This document shows, one piece after another, positions 16,470 to 25,103 of a DNA stretch of 64,000 nt; positions within the stretch are counted from its first letter, which is position 1; every line of letters starts with the position of its first letter. Location of the stretch: the NCBI GenBank assembly GCA_035606665.1, contig DATNEY010000021.1:124001-188000 (forward strand), read 5' to 3'. The stretch is from DASUGC01 sp035606665. Lineage in GTDB: Bacteria; Acidobacteriota; Vicinamibacteria; Vicinamibacterales; SCN-69-37. The position numbers and the translations under genes are program-made. The notes beneath the pieces are model-generated. The model made no database searches. It was given only the letters and a program-made list of their open reading frames with translations, and was not told the DNA's origin.

Positions 16470-17735
16470 ATGAGCGATCAGCCTGCACCTCGTCCACGCG
16501 TTGTGATCATCGGCGGCGGCTTCGGCGGACTCTGGGGCGCGAAAGCGGTTGCGCACGCGCCGGTGGATGTGCTGCTGATCGATCGCCGTAACCATCACGT
16601 ATTTTCTCCGCTGCTCTATCAGGTTGCCACCGCCGCGCTCGCGCCGGGCGACATCGCCTCGCCGATTCGGTGGATTCTGCGCCGCCAGCGCAACGTGAAG
16701 ATCTGGCTTGCCGAGGCCGTGTCTATTGACACCGCAAAGAAGACCGTGCGGCTGTCGGATGGCGAAGTGGCGTACGACTATCTGATTCTGGCGGCAGGCT
16801 CCCGGCCCGCGTATTTCGGTCATGACGATTGGGAAACCAACGCGCCAGGCCTGAAAACCATGGAGGATGCGATCACGATTCGGCGGCAGGTGCTCGTCGC
16901 TTTTGAGCGCGCCGAACGAGAACGTGATCGCGCGCGGCAGAAACAGCTCCTTACGTTTGTCGTCGTGGGTGGCGGTGCCACTGGCGTGGAGCTTGCAGGA
17001 GCTCTGGCCGAGATTTCCAGGCACGCGCTGGCGCACGACTTCCGGTCGATTCAGCCGGAGACCGCGCGCGTGATCCTGATCGAAAGCGGCGCCGAGGTGC
17101 TCGCGACGTACGTGCCGAATCTGTCGGCGTTCGCGCGCCGCGCGCTGGAGAAACGGGGAGTGGCGGTTTGGACCGGCATGCGTGTCACCAATATCGAACC
17201 GGGACGCGTGCACCTGGGCGGCGAGGTGCTCGAGGCGGGCACCGTGATCTGGTCCGCGGGCGTGTCCGCCGCGCCGATCGGCGCTTCACTTGGCGTACCG
17301 ATGGATCGATCGGGCCGGGTGCTGGTGAATCCGGATCTCACGATTCCCGGGTGCGACGATGTCTACGTGGTCGGCGACATGGCGTTGCTCAATGGCGCGG
17401 ACGGAAAGCCGCTGCCCGGCGTGAGCCAGGTGGCCATGCAGGAGGCGCGCTGGGCGGCCGACAATATCGCGAGAACCCTGCGTGGAGAGCCGCGAAAGCC
17501 GTTTGTATACATGGACCTCGGCAACATGGCCACGATCGGCCGGAACTCGGCCGTCGCCGACCTGCCGTGGCTGAGACTGCGGCTGAAGGGGTATCTGGCC
17601 TGGTGGGCCTGGCTGATGCTGCACATCTATTGGCTCATCGGATTCCGCAACCGTCTGTCGGTCATGACGCAATGGGCCTGGTCGTACATGACGTATCAGC
17701 GCTCGACGCGCCTGATCACGGGTGACGAAGAGTGA
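16470..17735 (+). CDS. ndh: Type II NADH:quinone oxidoreductase (NDH-2)
   Basis: A 421-residue single-subunit, non-proton-pumping NADH dehydrogenase that passes electrons from NADH through FAD to membrane quinone. Seen: the FAD-binding VVIIGGGFGGLWGAKAV (about 11-27), HHVFSPLLYQVATAALAPGDIA, the NADH-binding VVVGGGATGVELAGALAE (near 167-184), VIWSAGV and VYVVGDMALL, and a C-terminal amphipathic or hydrophobic region (WWAWLMLHIYWLIGFRNR) for membrane attachment. ATG 16470 is taken rather than TTG 16464. Its TGA overlaps the GTG of the next gene (GTGA). Confidence 0.95.
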   Translation: MSDQPAPRPRVVIIGGGFGGLWGAKAVAHAPVDVLLIDRRNHHVFSPLLYQVATAALAPGDIASPIRWILRRQRNVKIWLAEAVSIDTAKKTVRLSDGEVAYDYLILAAGSRPAYFGHDDWETNAPGLKTMEDAITIRRQVLVAFERAERERDRARQKQLLTFVVVGGGATGVELAGALAEISRHALAHDFRSIQPETARVILIESGAEVLATYVPNLSAFARRALEKRGVAVWTGMRVTNIEPGRVHLGGEVLEAGTVIWSAGVSAAPIGASLGVPMDRSGRVLVNPDLTIPGCDDVYVVGDMALLNGADGKPLPGVSQVAMQEARWAADNIARTLRGEPRKPFVYMDLGNMATIGRNSAVADLPWLRLRLKGYLAWWAWLMLHIYWLIGFRNRLSVMTQWAWSYMTYQRSTRLITGDEE

Positions 17736-18832
17736 ATGCACCGTCCTACTCGCTGAATCCCGAACCGGTTCGCTGGTGGGTCGTGTCGCTGGTCGTCGCG
17801 GTGATCGTGTTCTTCACGCCGCTGCCCGCGTGGGTCATCGAGGATTTCTATTCGCGCGACATGTACCCGTGGCTGCAGGACATCGTCACGACAGTGACGA
17901 ACACGCTGCCGCTCGCCGTCCTGGATGTGATCCTGATCGTGGTGGCCTTCGCTGTCCTGTTCAGGATTCGCCGGCTGTACTACGTGCTTCGTCAGCGCGG
18001 CGTCATGGACGCGATCTGGGAAGCGTTTCGCCGGATCGTGCGCGCGGTGTGCGTGCTCGCGGTTCTCTTCTACTGGGCCTGGGGTTTCAACTATCGCCGC
18101 GTGCCGCTCGAGTCGATCATCCCCGGCGGCAAGTCGCCGCAAGTAACCGTGGATATGCTCGTGTCCGGCTTTTCTGATTCGGCCGTTCTCGCGGCCTCGT
18201 TGCGGCGGATGGTCGCGAATGACGCGGGGAATCTGCACACGATCCGCCTCGAACTCGTCGAGCCGATGAACCTCGCGCTGAAGTCGCTTGGCCGCATTCC
18301 GCTCGAGACTCCGAGTGTCCCGAAGTTCTCGCTGGTGCTGACACCGTTCTTCCGGTCGTCGGGCGTCACGGGGATGATCAACCCCTTCGGGCTGGAGACG
18401 ATTGTCTTTCCGGATCTCCTCCCGTTCGAACGGCCGTTCGTGGTTGCGCACGAGTGGGCGCATCTGGCCGGGCAGGCTGATGAGGCCGAAGCCAGCGCCG
18501 TTGGCTGGCTGGCCTGCATGAAGGGCGACGCGGTGGTCGCGTACAGCGCGAGCTTGTACCTCATCATGGAGACAGCCCGCGCCATGCCGCCTGATGTGCG
18601 CGAGAAGGCAATGGCCAGGCTCGACGCGGGTGTCCGTCAGGACATCGATGCGATCGTCGAACGCATGACCGCACAGAGTCCTCGGGTGCAGGAGACCACG
18701 TCGCGCGTCTATGACGAGTACCTCAAGGCGAATCGCGTCGAAGACGGCACGGCCAGCTACGGTCGCGCCCTCTCGTTCATCCTGTCGCCGCCATTCCGCG
18801 ACGCGTTGTCGAACTACACCCTGACCAGATAA
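17732..18832 (+). CDS. DUF3810 membrane protein with HEWAH motif
   Basis: A 366-residue protein with three N-terminal membrane segments (about 15-33, 60-80, 103-118) and a C-terminal cytoplasmic or periplasmic domain. It matches DUF3810: TGMINPFG, VFPDLLPFERPFVVAHEWAHLAGQADEAEAS. HEWAH (240-244) plus the following Glu-rich stretch looks like a gluzincin zinc site, so a membrane metallopeptidase is possible though unproven for the family. The GTG start overlaps the NDH-2 stop; the two are surely one transcript. Confidence 0.85.
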   Translation: MNAPSYSLNPEPVRWWVVSLVVAVIVFFTPLPAWVIEDFYSRDMYPWLQDIVTTVTNTLPLAVLDVILIVVAFAVLFRIRRLYYVLRQRGVMDAIWEAFRRIVRAVCVLAVLFYWAWGFNYRRVPLESIIPGGKSPQVTVDMLVSGFSDSAVLAASLRRMVANDAGNLHTIRLELVEPMNLALKSLGRIPLETPSVPKFSLVLTPFFRSSGVTGMINPFGLETIVFPDLLPFERPFVVAHEWAHLAGQADEAEASAVGWLACMKGDAVVAYSASLYLIMETARAMPPDVREKAMARLDAGVRQDIDAIVERMTAQSPRVQETTSRVYDEYLKANRVEDGTASYGRALSFILSPPFRDALSNYTLTR

Positions 18833-18833
18833 C

Positions 18834-18853
18834 GCCGGGGCTGGAGCCCCGGC
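18834..18853. repeat. GCCGGGGCT-GG-AGCCCCGGC hairpin
   Basis: Perfect 9-bp stem with a 2-nt loop, followed by CTAC, located between two convergent stop codons (18832 and 18865). Sister copies at 22919-22938 and 42153-42172. Possible bidirectional terminator without a T-run. Confidence 0.9.
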
Positions 18854-18864
18854 CTACGCCTGCT

Positions 18865-19695
18865 TCAACGGACCTTCAGATCCAGCGCGGCCGCGAGCTG
18901 GTGCAGCCAGGCCTGGACGCGGGCGCGATTCTCCGGTCCCAGAAGGATCAGCTGCTTCTGCACCGGCAGCAGTGACTGCAAGGAGGGATCCGCGTGTTCG
19001 AAGTAACCCTCGCGACGGAGCAGCACCAGGTCCGCCGGTGACTGCGGTGTCGCGTCGAGCGTGCGAATCGCTTTGGTGAGTGCGGTGTCGAAGTCGCCGT
19101 CGGGATACCCAAGCTCACGATACGCCTCGTCGAATAGCGGCTTGACGTTGACGTAGACCTGAGCCGCGTCCCTGGCTGGAATGGAGAGCAGCGCCTGCGT
19201 CGCGGCTTCCCATCGTGCGAAGCTGGCGGCCTCAACGCGGCCGCTGGCCTGGCCGGCGATTTCGAGGCGCGTTGGCGGCCGCAGCACCGCGAGCGGGATC
19301 GACGGAGTCTTGCCGTCTCCAATTTGCAGTACGGCCAGTGCGGCGTTCCTGACAATGCCGCGCGTGGCGACGAGCCGCGCGAGCAAAGGACTTCTCGACA
19401 GCGTCGCTGTGAGTTCGCGCAGCATCGCATCTGAATCGACGAGCGACGGCAGCTGCATGGGTTGCCGCGACGGACGTCGCGCGGTTTGCTCCGTCATCGT
19501 CGCCGACGTCGGCGCCGGAATGACGGTCGGCGCCTGTGCGCGGCTCATCCACCACAGCGTCAGTGCGACGCCGGCGACCACCGCACCGGCGCCGACGATC
19601 ACCCATCGGGACGTGGAGGTCTGCGCCGGCCGCCGTCGCGGCGGTTCGGAGACAGGCGGCGTGACCTTCGAAAGCGGGTAATCCTCGAAGCCCAT
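18865..19695 (-). CDS. DUF3014 family membrane-anchored protein
   Basis: A 276-residue protein with a basic, Pro-rich cytoplasmic N-terminus, one membrane segment (about 31-50) and a C-terminal DUF3014 domain. Characteristic blocks: LPSLVDSDAMLRELTATLS, YVNVKPLFDEAYRELGYPDGDFD, LTKAIRTL, and DPSLQSLLPVQKQLILLGPENR. Function of the family is unknown. It is a single gene, convergent with the DUF3810 gene across the hairpin at 18834-18853, and starts 22 nt downstream of the M28 peptidase stop, so it may be the second gene of that transcript. Confidence 0.88.
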   Translation of the reverse strand: MGFEDYPLSKVTPPVSEPPRRRPAQTSTSRWVIVGAGAVVAGVALTLWWMSRAQAPTVIPAPTSATMTEQTARRPSRQPMQLPSLVDSDAMLRELTATLSRSPLLARLVATRGIVRNAALAVLQIGDGKTPSIPLAVLRPPTRLEIAGQASGRVEAASFARWEAATQALLSIPARDAAQVYVNVKPLFDEAYRELGYPDGDFDTALTKAIRTLDATPQSPADLVLLRREGYFEHADPSLQSLLPVQKQLILLGPENRARVQAWLHQLAAALDLKVR

Positions 19696-19716
19696 CGTCT
19701 GAAATTCAGCGGCGCG

Positions 19717-22359
19717 CTACTTGAGGACGGTGCGCGCCCAGTCCCATCCGTCCAGTCCACGGGCGTTGGTCGCTCGCACCGCGATGTGGGTTCCGGGCGG
19801 GAGCGACGGCAGCGCCGCGCGTGGGGTCGTAACGGTCACCCGCGTCTTCATCGGATCGGACGCCGGCCCGTATGCCACGGTGTAGCTCCGGATGCCCGAC
19901 TCCGGACTTGGGGTCCACGAGAGCATGATGCCGGTGGCGATCTTCTCAGCCTTGAACTCGTCCGCCTTGAGCCGCGAGGGGCTCGATGCAAGACGCACCA
20001 GCGTCGCAGCGGTCACCTTGGCAGTCTCGAGAATCTGCTTGAAGCTCATCGTCTCGATGAAGTCCGTGGGCTGGTGATAATTCGGATTCGCCAGCACAGG
20101 GTACGAGCCGATGCCGCCGACGATGTCACCCCAGCCGTCGTAGAACGCCGCGGCGTCGGTGCTCTTGTAGTACTTCGCGTCGAACAGCACGAGGTCGGTG
20201 AAGAGGAATGAGGCGCCGTGCTGGATGTCGCGGATGCCCGCGTTCGAGTAGCGGATTGTGTTGTTCAGCTGCGACGAGTCAGCCGCCCACCCGATCATGT
20301 CGTTGTTCAGGGCGCCTGCCACCTTCCACTTGTTCTCCAGCGCACGCCGCACGAATTCACGGCTGCCGAGAAGGCCGGCTTCCTCGCCTGTAAATGACGC
20401 AAACACGACAGTTGCCGGCAGCGGCGTATCTTTGAGAATCCGCGCCGCCTCGAGCAGCGCCGCAGTGCCCGACGTGTCGTCATCGGCGCCGGGGCCCACG
20501 GCGACCGAGTCGAAGTGACTGCTCACGACATAGATGAGCTCGGGGTTGACGGTGCCCTTGAGCGTCGCGACGATGTTGCCGGTGCGGCCGCCGCTTGCCT
20601 GCAGCGCCGGCGGCGTGAACCACTGAATCTCCGGCTCGTAGCCGAACGAGCGGTACGTCTTCTCGAGGTACTGGATGGCCTTCAGATTGCCCGGTTGCGT
20701 GATGTATTTCGAATCGAAATCAAACAGGGTCTTCTCGTACTCGTACACATGATTGATGGCGGCGCGTGCCAGTACCTGCCGCACGGTTGCTTCGACCGGC
20801 TTGAACGCGGCGGTCATGCGCTGCCGCAGGTCGTTCTCCGCCGCGAGCTGGCTGTCGAGCCGCGCCTGCAGGTCCGCCATCGAGATCTTCTTCGAGAGAT
20901 TGACGACGCTGATGTCGCGCTCGGTGGAGACCGTGTCGCCGTCGCGCTCGGCCTGCAGGATCAGGAAGCGGCTGTCGGCACTCGGCAGCCACACGTACTC
21001 TGGACTAATCGTGCGGATTGAGTTGTTGGCGAAAAGCCGCTGGCTCGTGCCGGCAGTGAGATCGTAGAGATACGAACGACGATGCCGTGCCTCGCCCTTG
21101 AGGCCGATGAGCGTCGTGTTGCTCAGGAATCTCGGCAGCAGGTCGTGCTGGATGTCGCGCGTGATTCGGCGATGAACCGACGGTATCGTCGCAGCTCCGC
21201 GTCCGCCCCCTGCGGGAGGCGCCGCCGGTGCGGCCGGCTGCGCCGCGGTCGGAGAGACGTAGATGTCCCAGTCAGTGTTTGTCATCAACTGATAGGCGAC
21301 CTGCTTGCCGTCCGGCGACAAGGCCAGTGCGTCCATGCGCTCGCTGCCCGAACGAATCGCGGCCGGGGTGAGCGACGATGCCTGCGCGGTGTTGAGTGTC
21401 GTCGTGTCGCCCTCGCGCGTGAGCCAGGCGAGGGTGGAGCCGTCGGCCGACAGTACCAGGCCCGACCCGTTCACCGTGCGCGTCGTCTTGCCGGCGAGCG
21501 AAACCACTCCGTAGGTTGTCGGCGCTCCACCACCTCGGCCGCCGCCCCCTGCGCCGCCGCGCCCGGCGCCGGCTCCACGTCCGGCGAGCGGGGATTGCGC
21601 CGCGACCGTGTAGACGAGCGTTGTGCCACGGGCATCGACAATTGGCGCGGTCTTGAACCCAGGCTGATCGGTCAGCGCGACGACGGCGCCATCGCGAACG
21701 CTGTAGATGTCGCTGCGGGTGGCATCATCAGGCTTCGCGCCGACGAAGATGACGCTCTGATCGTCGCCTGACCAGGCCAGTGAGATTTTCGCCAGCCCCG
21801 GGCCCAGGATTGAGCGCTCGGTTCCTGTCCGGAGGTCCCGTACGACGATCTCGCTCGCAGCCGGATCGCCGCCCGGCGTCGACTTCAGCCACGCCAGCTT
21901 ACCTCCGCTCCGATCGAACGCCACCGTGGCTGTGGGCAAGTCGGCGACCGTCTGCGTCGTTGCGCCGAGCTTCACGAGGCGCGTCACGGCGGCGGTGGCG
22001 GCGCCGGTCTCGTATGTCGCGAAGCCACCGTCCCCGGAAATCTTCGGATTGCGCCCGTCCGTCGTCAGTACGGTCGTCGTGTAGAGCTCACCCGTGAGCA
22101 ACGCGACGCGCTCGAGATACTCCGCCGCGGCCGGCGACTTCATGAGGGCCTGCAGGTCGGTCAGCGCCGAGGGGTACTTGCCGGCCTCCCACGCGTCCAT
22201 CGCCCGCGCCCATCGCGCCTCCGCAGTGATGGGGGGCGGCGCCGGTGCCGCTGGTCTTGGCGTCTGGGCCGTCCGACCGGCAGCGAGGGCGACGCCGGCG
22301 GCCCCGACGGTAATCAAGACTGCGATGGCGCGAAGTTTGACGCGGGAGGGATGGGACAT
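19717..22359 (-). CDS. Secreted M28 aminopeptidase with N-terminal beta-propeller
   Basis: An 880-residue exported protein. The ATG at 22359 opens a signal peptide (about 1-30); longer starts to 22443 are rejected because TATCAT sits 7 nt before this ATG. Residues about 60-450 form a TolB/PD40-like propeller with Gly/Arg-rich loops (RGAGAGRGGAGGGGRGGG near 275-292). Residues about 560-780 are an M28 zinc peptidase: VVSSHFDSVAVGPGADDDTSG (His, Asp), FTGEEAGLLGSREF (Glu pair), NNDMIGW. A fibronectin-III-like domain closes the protein. Probable role: degradation of extracellular peptides. Confidence 0.9.
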   Translation of the reverse strand: MSHPSRVKLRAIAVLITVGAAGVALAAGRTAQTPRPAAPAPPPITAEARWARAMDAWEAGKYPSALTDLQALMKSPAAAEYLERVALLTGELYTTTVLTTDGRNPKISGDGGFATYETGAATAAVTRLVKLGATTQTVADLPTATVAFDRSGGKLAWLKSTPGGDPAASEIVVRDLRTGTERSILGPGLAKISLAWSGDDQSVIFVGAKPDDATRSDIYSVRDGAVVALTDQPGFKTAPIVDARGTTLVYTVAAQSPLAGRGAGAGRGGAGGGGRGGGAPTTYGVVSLAGKTTRTVNGSGLVLSADGSTLAWLTREGDTTTLNTAQASSLTPAAIRSGSERMDALALSPDGKQVAYQLMTNTDWDIYVSPTAAQPAAPAAPPAGGGRGAATIPSVHRRITRDIQHDLLPRFLSNTTLIGLKGEARHRRSYLYDLTAGTSQRLFANNSIRTISPEYVWLPSADSRFLILQAERDGDTVSTERDISVVNLSKKISMADLQARLDSQLAAENDLRQRMTAAFKPVEATVRQVLARAAINHVYEYEKTLFDFDSKYITQPGNLKAIQYLEKTYRSFGYEPEIQWFTPPALQASGGRTGNIVATLKGTVNPELIYVVSSHFDSVAVGPGADDDTSGTAALLEAARILKDTPLPATVVFASFTGEEAGLLGSREFVRRALENKWKVAGALNNDMIGWAADSSQLNNTIRYSNAGIRDIQHGASFLFTDLVLFDAKYYKSTDAAAFYDGWGDIVGGIGSYPVLANPNYHQPTDFIETMSFKQILETAKVTAATLVRLASSPSRLKADEFKAEKIATGIMLSWTPSPESGIRSYTVAYGPASDPMKTRVTVTTPRAALPSLPPGTHIAVRATNARGLDGWDWARTVLK

Positions 22360-22366
22360 GCCCGAA

Positions 22367-22372
22367 ATGATA
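22367..22372 (-). promoter_or_regulatory. -10-like TATCAT, leaderless-type
   Basis: TATCAT on the minus strand ends 7 nt before the ATG at 22359 of the M28 peptidase. Confidence 0.45.
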
Positions 22373-22387
22373 CGGCAAAGAACCGCA

Positions 22388-22407
22388 TAGAATTGCGATT
22401 CGAGGAG
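22388..22407 (+). promoter_or_regulatory. Ferritin promoter TAGAAT and Shine-Dalgarno GAGGAG
   Basis: TAGAAT at 22388-22393, then GAGGAG at 22402-22407. The GAGGAG is 7 nt before ATG 22415 but only 1 nt before ATG 22409, which decides the start. This leadered arrangement contrasts with the leaderless-type genes nearby. Confidence 0.6.
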
Positions 22408-22414
22408 TATGTCA

Positions 22415-22918
22415 ATGACCCCGACCGTGCTCGAGGCGATCAATCAGCAGGTGTCCAACGAGTTCGCTGCGTCGTTTTCCTATCTCGCCATGGCCGGATG
22501 GTGCGAGCACAACAATTTCATGGGCTCCGCCGCATGGATGCGGTTGCAGAGCGCCGAAGAGCACGCGCACGCCATGCGCCTGTTCAATTTTCTGCTGGCC
22601 CGCAATCACGCTGTCAAGCTGCAAGCGATTGCGGCGCCGCGCGGTGAGTTCGGATCGCTCGTCGAGGTCTTCGAGCAGGCGCTCATGCAGGAGCAGGGCG
22701 TGAGCGGCCAGATCGATCGGCTCTACGAGCTCGCGTTCAGCGAGAAGGTCTTCGCCGCGATGGCCGAGTTGCAGTGGTTCATCACCGAGCAGGTCGAGGA
22801 AGAGAAGACCGTGCGCGAAATCGTCGCCAAGCTGCGGATGGTGGGCCACGACCCGGCGTCTCTCCTGGACGTCGATCGAGAACTGGGCTCGCGGCAGCCC
22901 GCAGCAGCCGCGCAGTAG
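22415..22918 (+). CDS. ftnA: Ferritin
   Basis: A 167-residue non-haem ferritin storing iron as a mineral core in a 24-mer. The ferroxidase ligands are recognisable: Glu in NEFAASFSYLAMAGWCE, the EEHAHAMRLFNFLL helix with Glu and His, and Glu and Gln in the FITEQVEEEKT segment. No haem-ligand methionine pattern of bacterioferritin is evident. ATG 22415 is chosen over 22409 by its spacing to GAGGAG. The TAG stop is part of a GTAGGCCGGGGCT hairpin repeat. Confidence 0.94.
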   Translation: MTPTVLEAINQQVSNEFAASFSYLAMAGWCEHNNFMGSAAWMRLQSAEEHAHAMRLFNFLLARNHAVKLQAIAAPRGEFGSLVEVFEQALMQEQGVSGQIDRLYELAFSEKVFAAMAELQWFITEQVEEEKTVREIVAKLRMVGHDPASLLDVDRELGSRQPAAAAQ

Positions 22919-22938
22919 GCCGGGGCTGTAGCCCCGGC
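22919..22938. repeat. GCCGGGGCT-GT-AGCCCCGGC hairpin
   Basis: Perfect 9-bp stem with a 2-nt loop between the convergent stops of ferritin (22918) and the STAS gene (22940); the preceding GTAG holds the ferritin stop codon. Confidence 0.9.
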
Positions 22939-22939
22939 A

Positions 22940-23278
22940 TCAGGGCAGCTGCAGCGACGCTTCTTCCGTCGTCGCGAAGCGCTCGAACACTCCTTCGAGG
23001 CCGGCGATAGCGAGCAGCTCCGTGATCCGATCGGGTGTGCCGACGAGTCGCAGACGTCCACCTCGCCTGGTGACGGTGACATGCGCGGAAATGATCTCGC
23101 CGAGACGCGTGCTGTCGATGTAGTGCACGCCCGACAGATCCAGGAGCACGTGCCGCGCGCCGCCCGTGAGCGAGCTTGTAACGGCTTCGCGCAGCATGCC
23201 GGGCTGGTCGTTGACAGTAAGACGGCCGCTGAGCTGAAGCACGGCGATCTGACCGTTGCGTGTTTCGCGGATTTGCAT
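22940..23278 (-). CDS. STAS-domain anti-sigma-factor antagonist
   Basis: A 112-residue single STAS domain of the SpoIIAA/RsbV type, which in its unphosphorylated form captures an anti-sigma kinase. The block LDLSGVHYIDSTRLGEIISAH contains the phospho-site serine (DSTRLG in place of the usual DSSGLG). No partner HATPase kinase or sigma factor is next to it; the SpoIIE-type phosphatase at 58029 could act on it, which is inference. TATAAT stands 11 nt before the ATG. Confidence 0.9.
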   Translation of the reverse strand: MQIRETRNGQIAVLQLSGRLTVNDQPGMLREAVTSSLTGGARHVLLDLSGVHYIDSTRLGEIISAHVTVTRRGGRLRLVGTPDRITELLAIAGLEGVFERFATTEEASLQLP

Positions 23279-23289
23279 GACCGGCGCCC

Positions 23290-23295
23290 ATTATA
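23290..23295 (-). promoter_or_regulatory. -10 TATAAT of the STAS gene
   Basis: Perfect TATAAT on the minus strand, 11 nt (GGGCGCCGGTC) before the ATG at 23278; the GGGCGC after the hexamer is the same as after TACAAT at 4555. Confidence 0.55.
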
Positions 23296-23349
23296 AGGCC
23301 CGGTTAGGTATGAGAGAATGCGAGGTTGTTTCCCTGATGAGGATTGTTC

Positions 23350-24990
23350 ATGTCTGAGATTGCCGCCTGGAACGCCGTCCGTCGTGTCCCGACCCCTGTG
23401 AACGAGCCCGTTCGCGCGTACGCGCCCGGTTCGCCTGAGAAAGCCGAGCTCAAGGCGCGGCTCGCGTCGATGGCGAAGGAGCGCGTCGAGATCCCGCTCA
23501 TCATCGGCGGCAAGGAAATCCGGACGGGCAAGACCGGTCAGTCCGTAATGCCGTTCCAGCACAAGCACGTGCTCGCCGACTACCACATGGCCGAGCCGAA
23601 GCACGTGCAGATGGCCGTCAAGGCCGCGCTCGCCGCGCGCAAGGAGTGGTCGAGCTGGCAGTTCGAAGATCGCGCCGCCATTCTGCTGAAAGCGGCGGAG
23701 TTGCTCGCCACGTCGTGGCGGCCGACGGTGAATGCCGCGACGATGCTCGGGCAGGCGAAGACCGTGTTTCAGTCGGAAATCGATGCGGCATGCGAGCTGA
23801 TCGATTTCTGGCGATACAACGTGTCCTACGCCGAGGAGCTGTACCGCGAGCAGCCCGGGTCGAGCGCGGGCGTCTGGAACCAGCTCGAGTATCGCGCGCT
23901 CGAAGGCTTCGTCTATGCCGTTTCGCCGTTCAACTTCACGGCCATCGGCGGCAACCTGTCGACCGCGCCCGCCCTCATGGGCGGCGTGTCGATCTGGAAG
24001 CCTGCCTCGAGCGCGATGCTCTCGGCCTATTACGTGATGCGGGTGCTCGAAGCGGCCGGCATGCCGCCCGGAGTCATCAACTTCCTGCCCGGCAGCGCCG
24101 GCATGATCACGGACAATCTGCTGGCGTCGCCGGATCTGGCCGGGATCCACTTCACCGGCAGCACTGAAGTGTTCCAGGCGATGTGGAAGACCGTCGGGAC
24201 GAACATCGGCCGGTACCGATCCTATCCGCGGCTCGTCGGCGAAACGGGCGGCAAAGACTTCATCGTCGCGCATCCGTCCGCGGACCCGACGGCACTGGCC
24301 GTGGCTATCGTGCGAGGCGGGTTCGAGTACCAGGGCCAGAAGTGCTCGGCGGCCAGCCGCATCTACGTGCCGCAGTCGCTGTGGAAGGACGTGCGTGATC
24401 AGGTCATCGCGATGATGAAGGACATCAAGATGGGCGACCCGCGCGACTTCCGCAACTTCATGAGCGCCGTCATCGACAAGAAGGCCTTCGACAAGATCTC
24501 GAGCTACGTCAGCGAAGCGAAGAAGACCGCGAAGATCCTCCAGGGCGGCAAGTGCGACGACAGCAAGGGCTATTTCGTCGAGCCCACGCTCGTGCAGACC
24601 AACAAGCCGGATTACAAGCTGCTGTGCGAAGAGATCTTCGGGCCGGTAGTGACCACCTACGTCTATCCCGACAACAAGTGGAAGGACATGCTCAAGACGG
24701 TGGACAAGACGTCGCCGTACGCGCTGACGGGCGCGGTCTTCGCCAACGACCGTCAGGCCGTTCGCGAGGCGTCGAGCGCGCTCCGCAACGCCGCGGGCAA
24801 CTACTACATCAACGACAAGCCGACCGGCGCCGTGGTCGGACAGCAGCCGTTCGGCGGCGCCCGCGCGTCCGGGACCAACGACAAGGCCGGCTCGAAGCTC
24901 AACCTCATCCGCTGGGTCAACACGCGGACAATCAAGGAAACGCTGGCGCCGCCCAGAGACTACAAGTACCCGTTCATGGGGGCGGAGTAG
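23350..24990 (+). CDS. pruA: L-glutamate gamma-semialdehyde (1-pyrroline-5-carboxylate) dehydrogenase
   Basis: A 546-residue aldehyde dehydrogenase of the long, ALDH4-like class that oxidises glutamate semialdehyde to glutamate with NAD+, the second step of proline catabolism. Seen: VSPFNFTAIGGNL, FTGSTEVFQAMW, the catalytic-base region LVGETGGKDF and the catalytic Cys in EYQGQKCSAASR, then EEIFGPVVTTYVYPD and GQQPFGGARASGTNDKAG. The proline dehydrogenase domain is not fused and no putA is adjacent. GAGGA lies 6 nt before ATG 23350, which excludes TTG 23344. Confidence 0.94.
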   Translation: MSEIAAWNAVRRVPTPVNEPVRAYAPGSPEKAELKARLASMAKERVEIPLIIGGKEIRTGKTGQSVMPFQHKHVLADYHMAEPKHVQMAVKAALAARKEWSSWQFEDRAAILLKAAELLATSWRPTVNAATMLGQAKTVFQSEIDAACELIDFWRYNVSYAEELYREQPGSSAGVWNQLEYRALEGFVYAVSPFNFTAIGGNLSTAPALMGGVSIWKPASSAMLSAYYVMRVLEAAGMPPGVINFLPGSAGMITDNLLASPDLAGIHFTGSTEVFQAMWKTVGTNIGRYRSYPRLVGETGGKDFIVAHPSADPTALAVAIVRGGFEYQGQKCSAASRIYVPQSLWKDVRDQVIAMMKDIKMGDPRDFRNFMSAVIDKKAFDKISSYVSEAKKTAKILQGGKCDDSKGYFVEPTLVQTNKPDYKLLCEEIFGPVVTTYVYPDNKWKDMLKTVDKTSPYALTGAVFANDRQAVREASSALRNAAGNYYINDKPTGAVVGQQPFGGARASGTNDKAGSKLNLIRWVNTRTIKETLAPPRDYKYPFMGAE

Positions 24991-24998
24991 GAGCTTCG

Positions 24999-25102
24999 CG
25001 GTTCAGGGTGCAGGGTTCAGGGTTCCGGGTGCGCATGCCTGGCTCCTCGAACCTTGAACCGAGTCTGCGCACCCTGAACCGTGAACCCTGCGCCCTGAAC
25101 CG
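24999..25102. repeat. Long inverted repeat, 37-bp arms and 30-nt loop
   Basis: Arms 24999-25035 and 25066-25102 are complementary at 34 of 37 positions and are built of GGTTCAGGGTGC-like units. It fills the gap between the convergent pruA and TonB-receptor genes and could act as a bidirectional terminator. Confidence 0.9.
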
Positions 25103-25103
25103 G

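Noticed and set aside
25001..25100. CRISPR-like array from repeated GGTTCAGGG units
   Set aside because: Units are short, unevenly spaced and arranged as an inverted repeat; there are no spacers of constant length and no cas genes.
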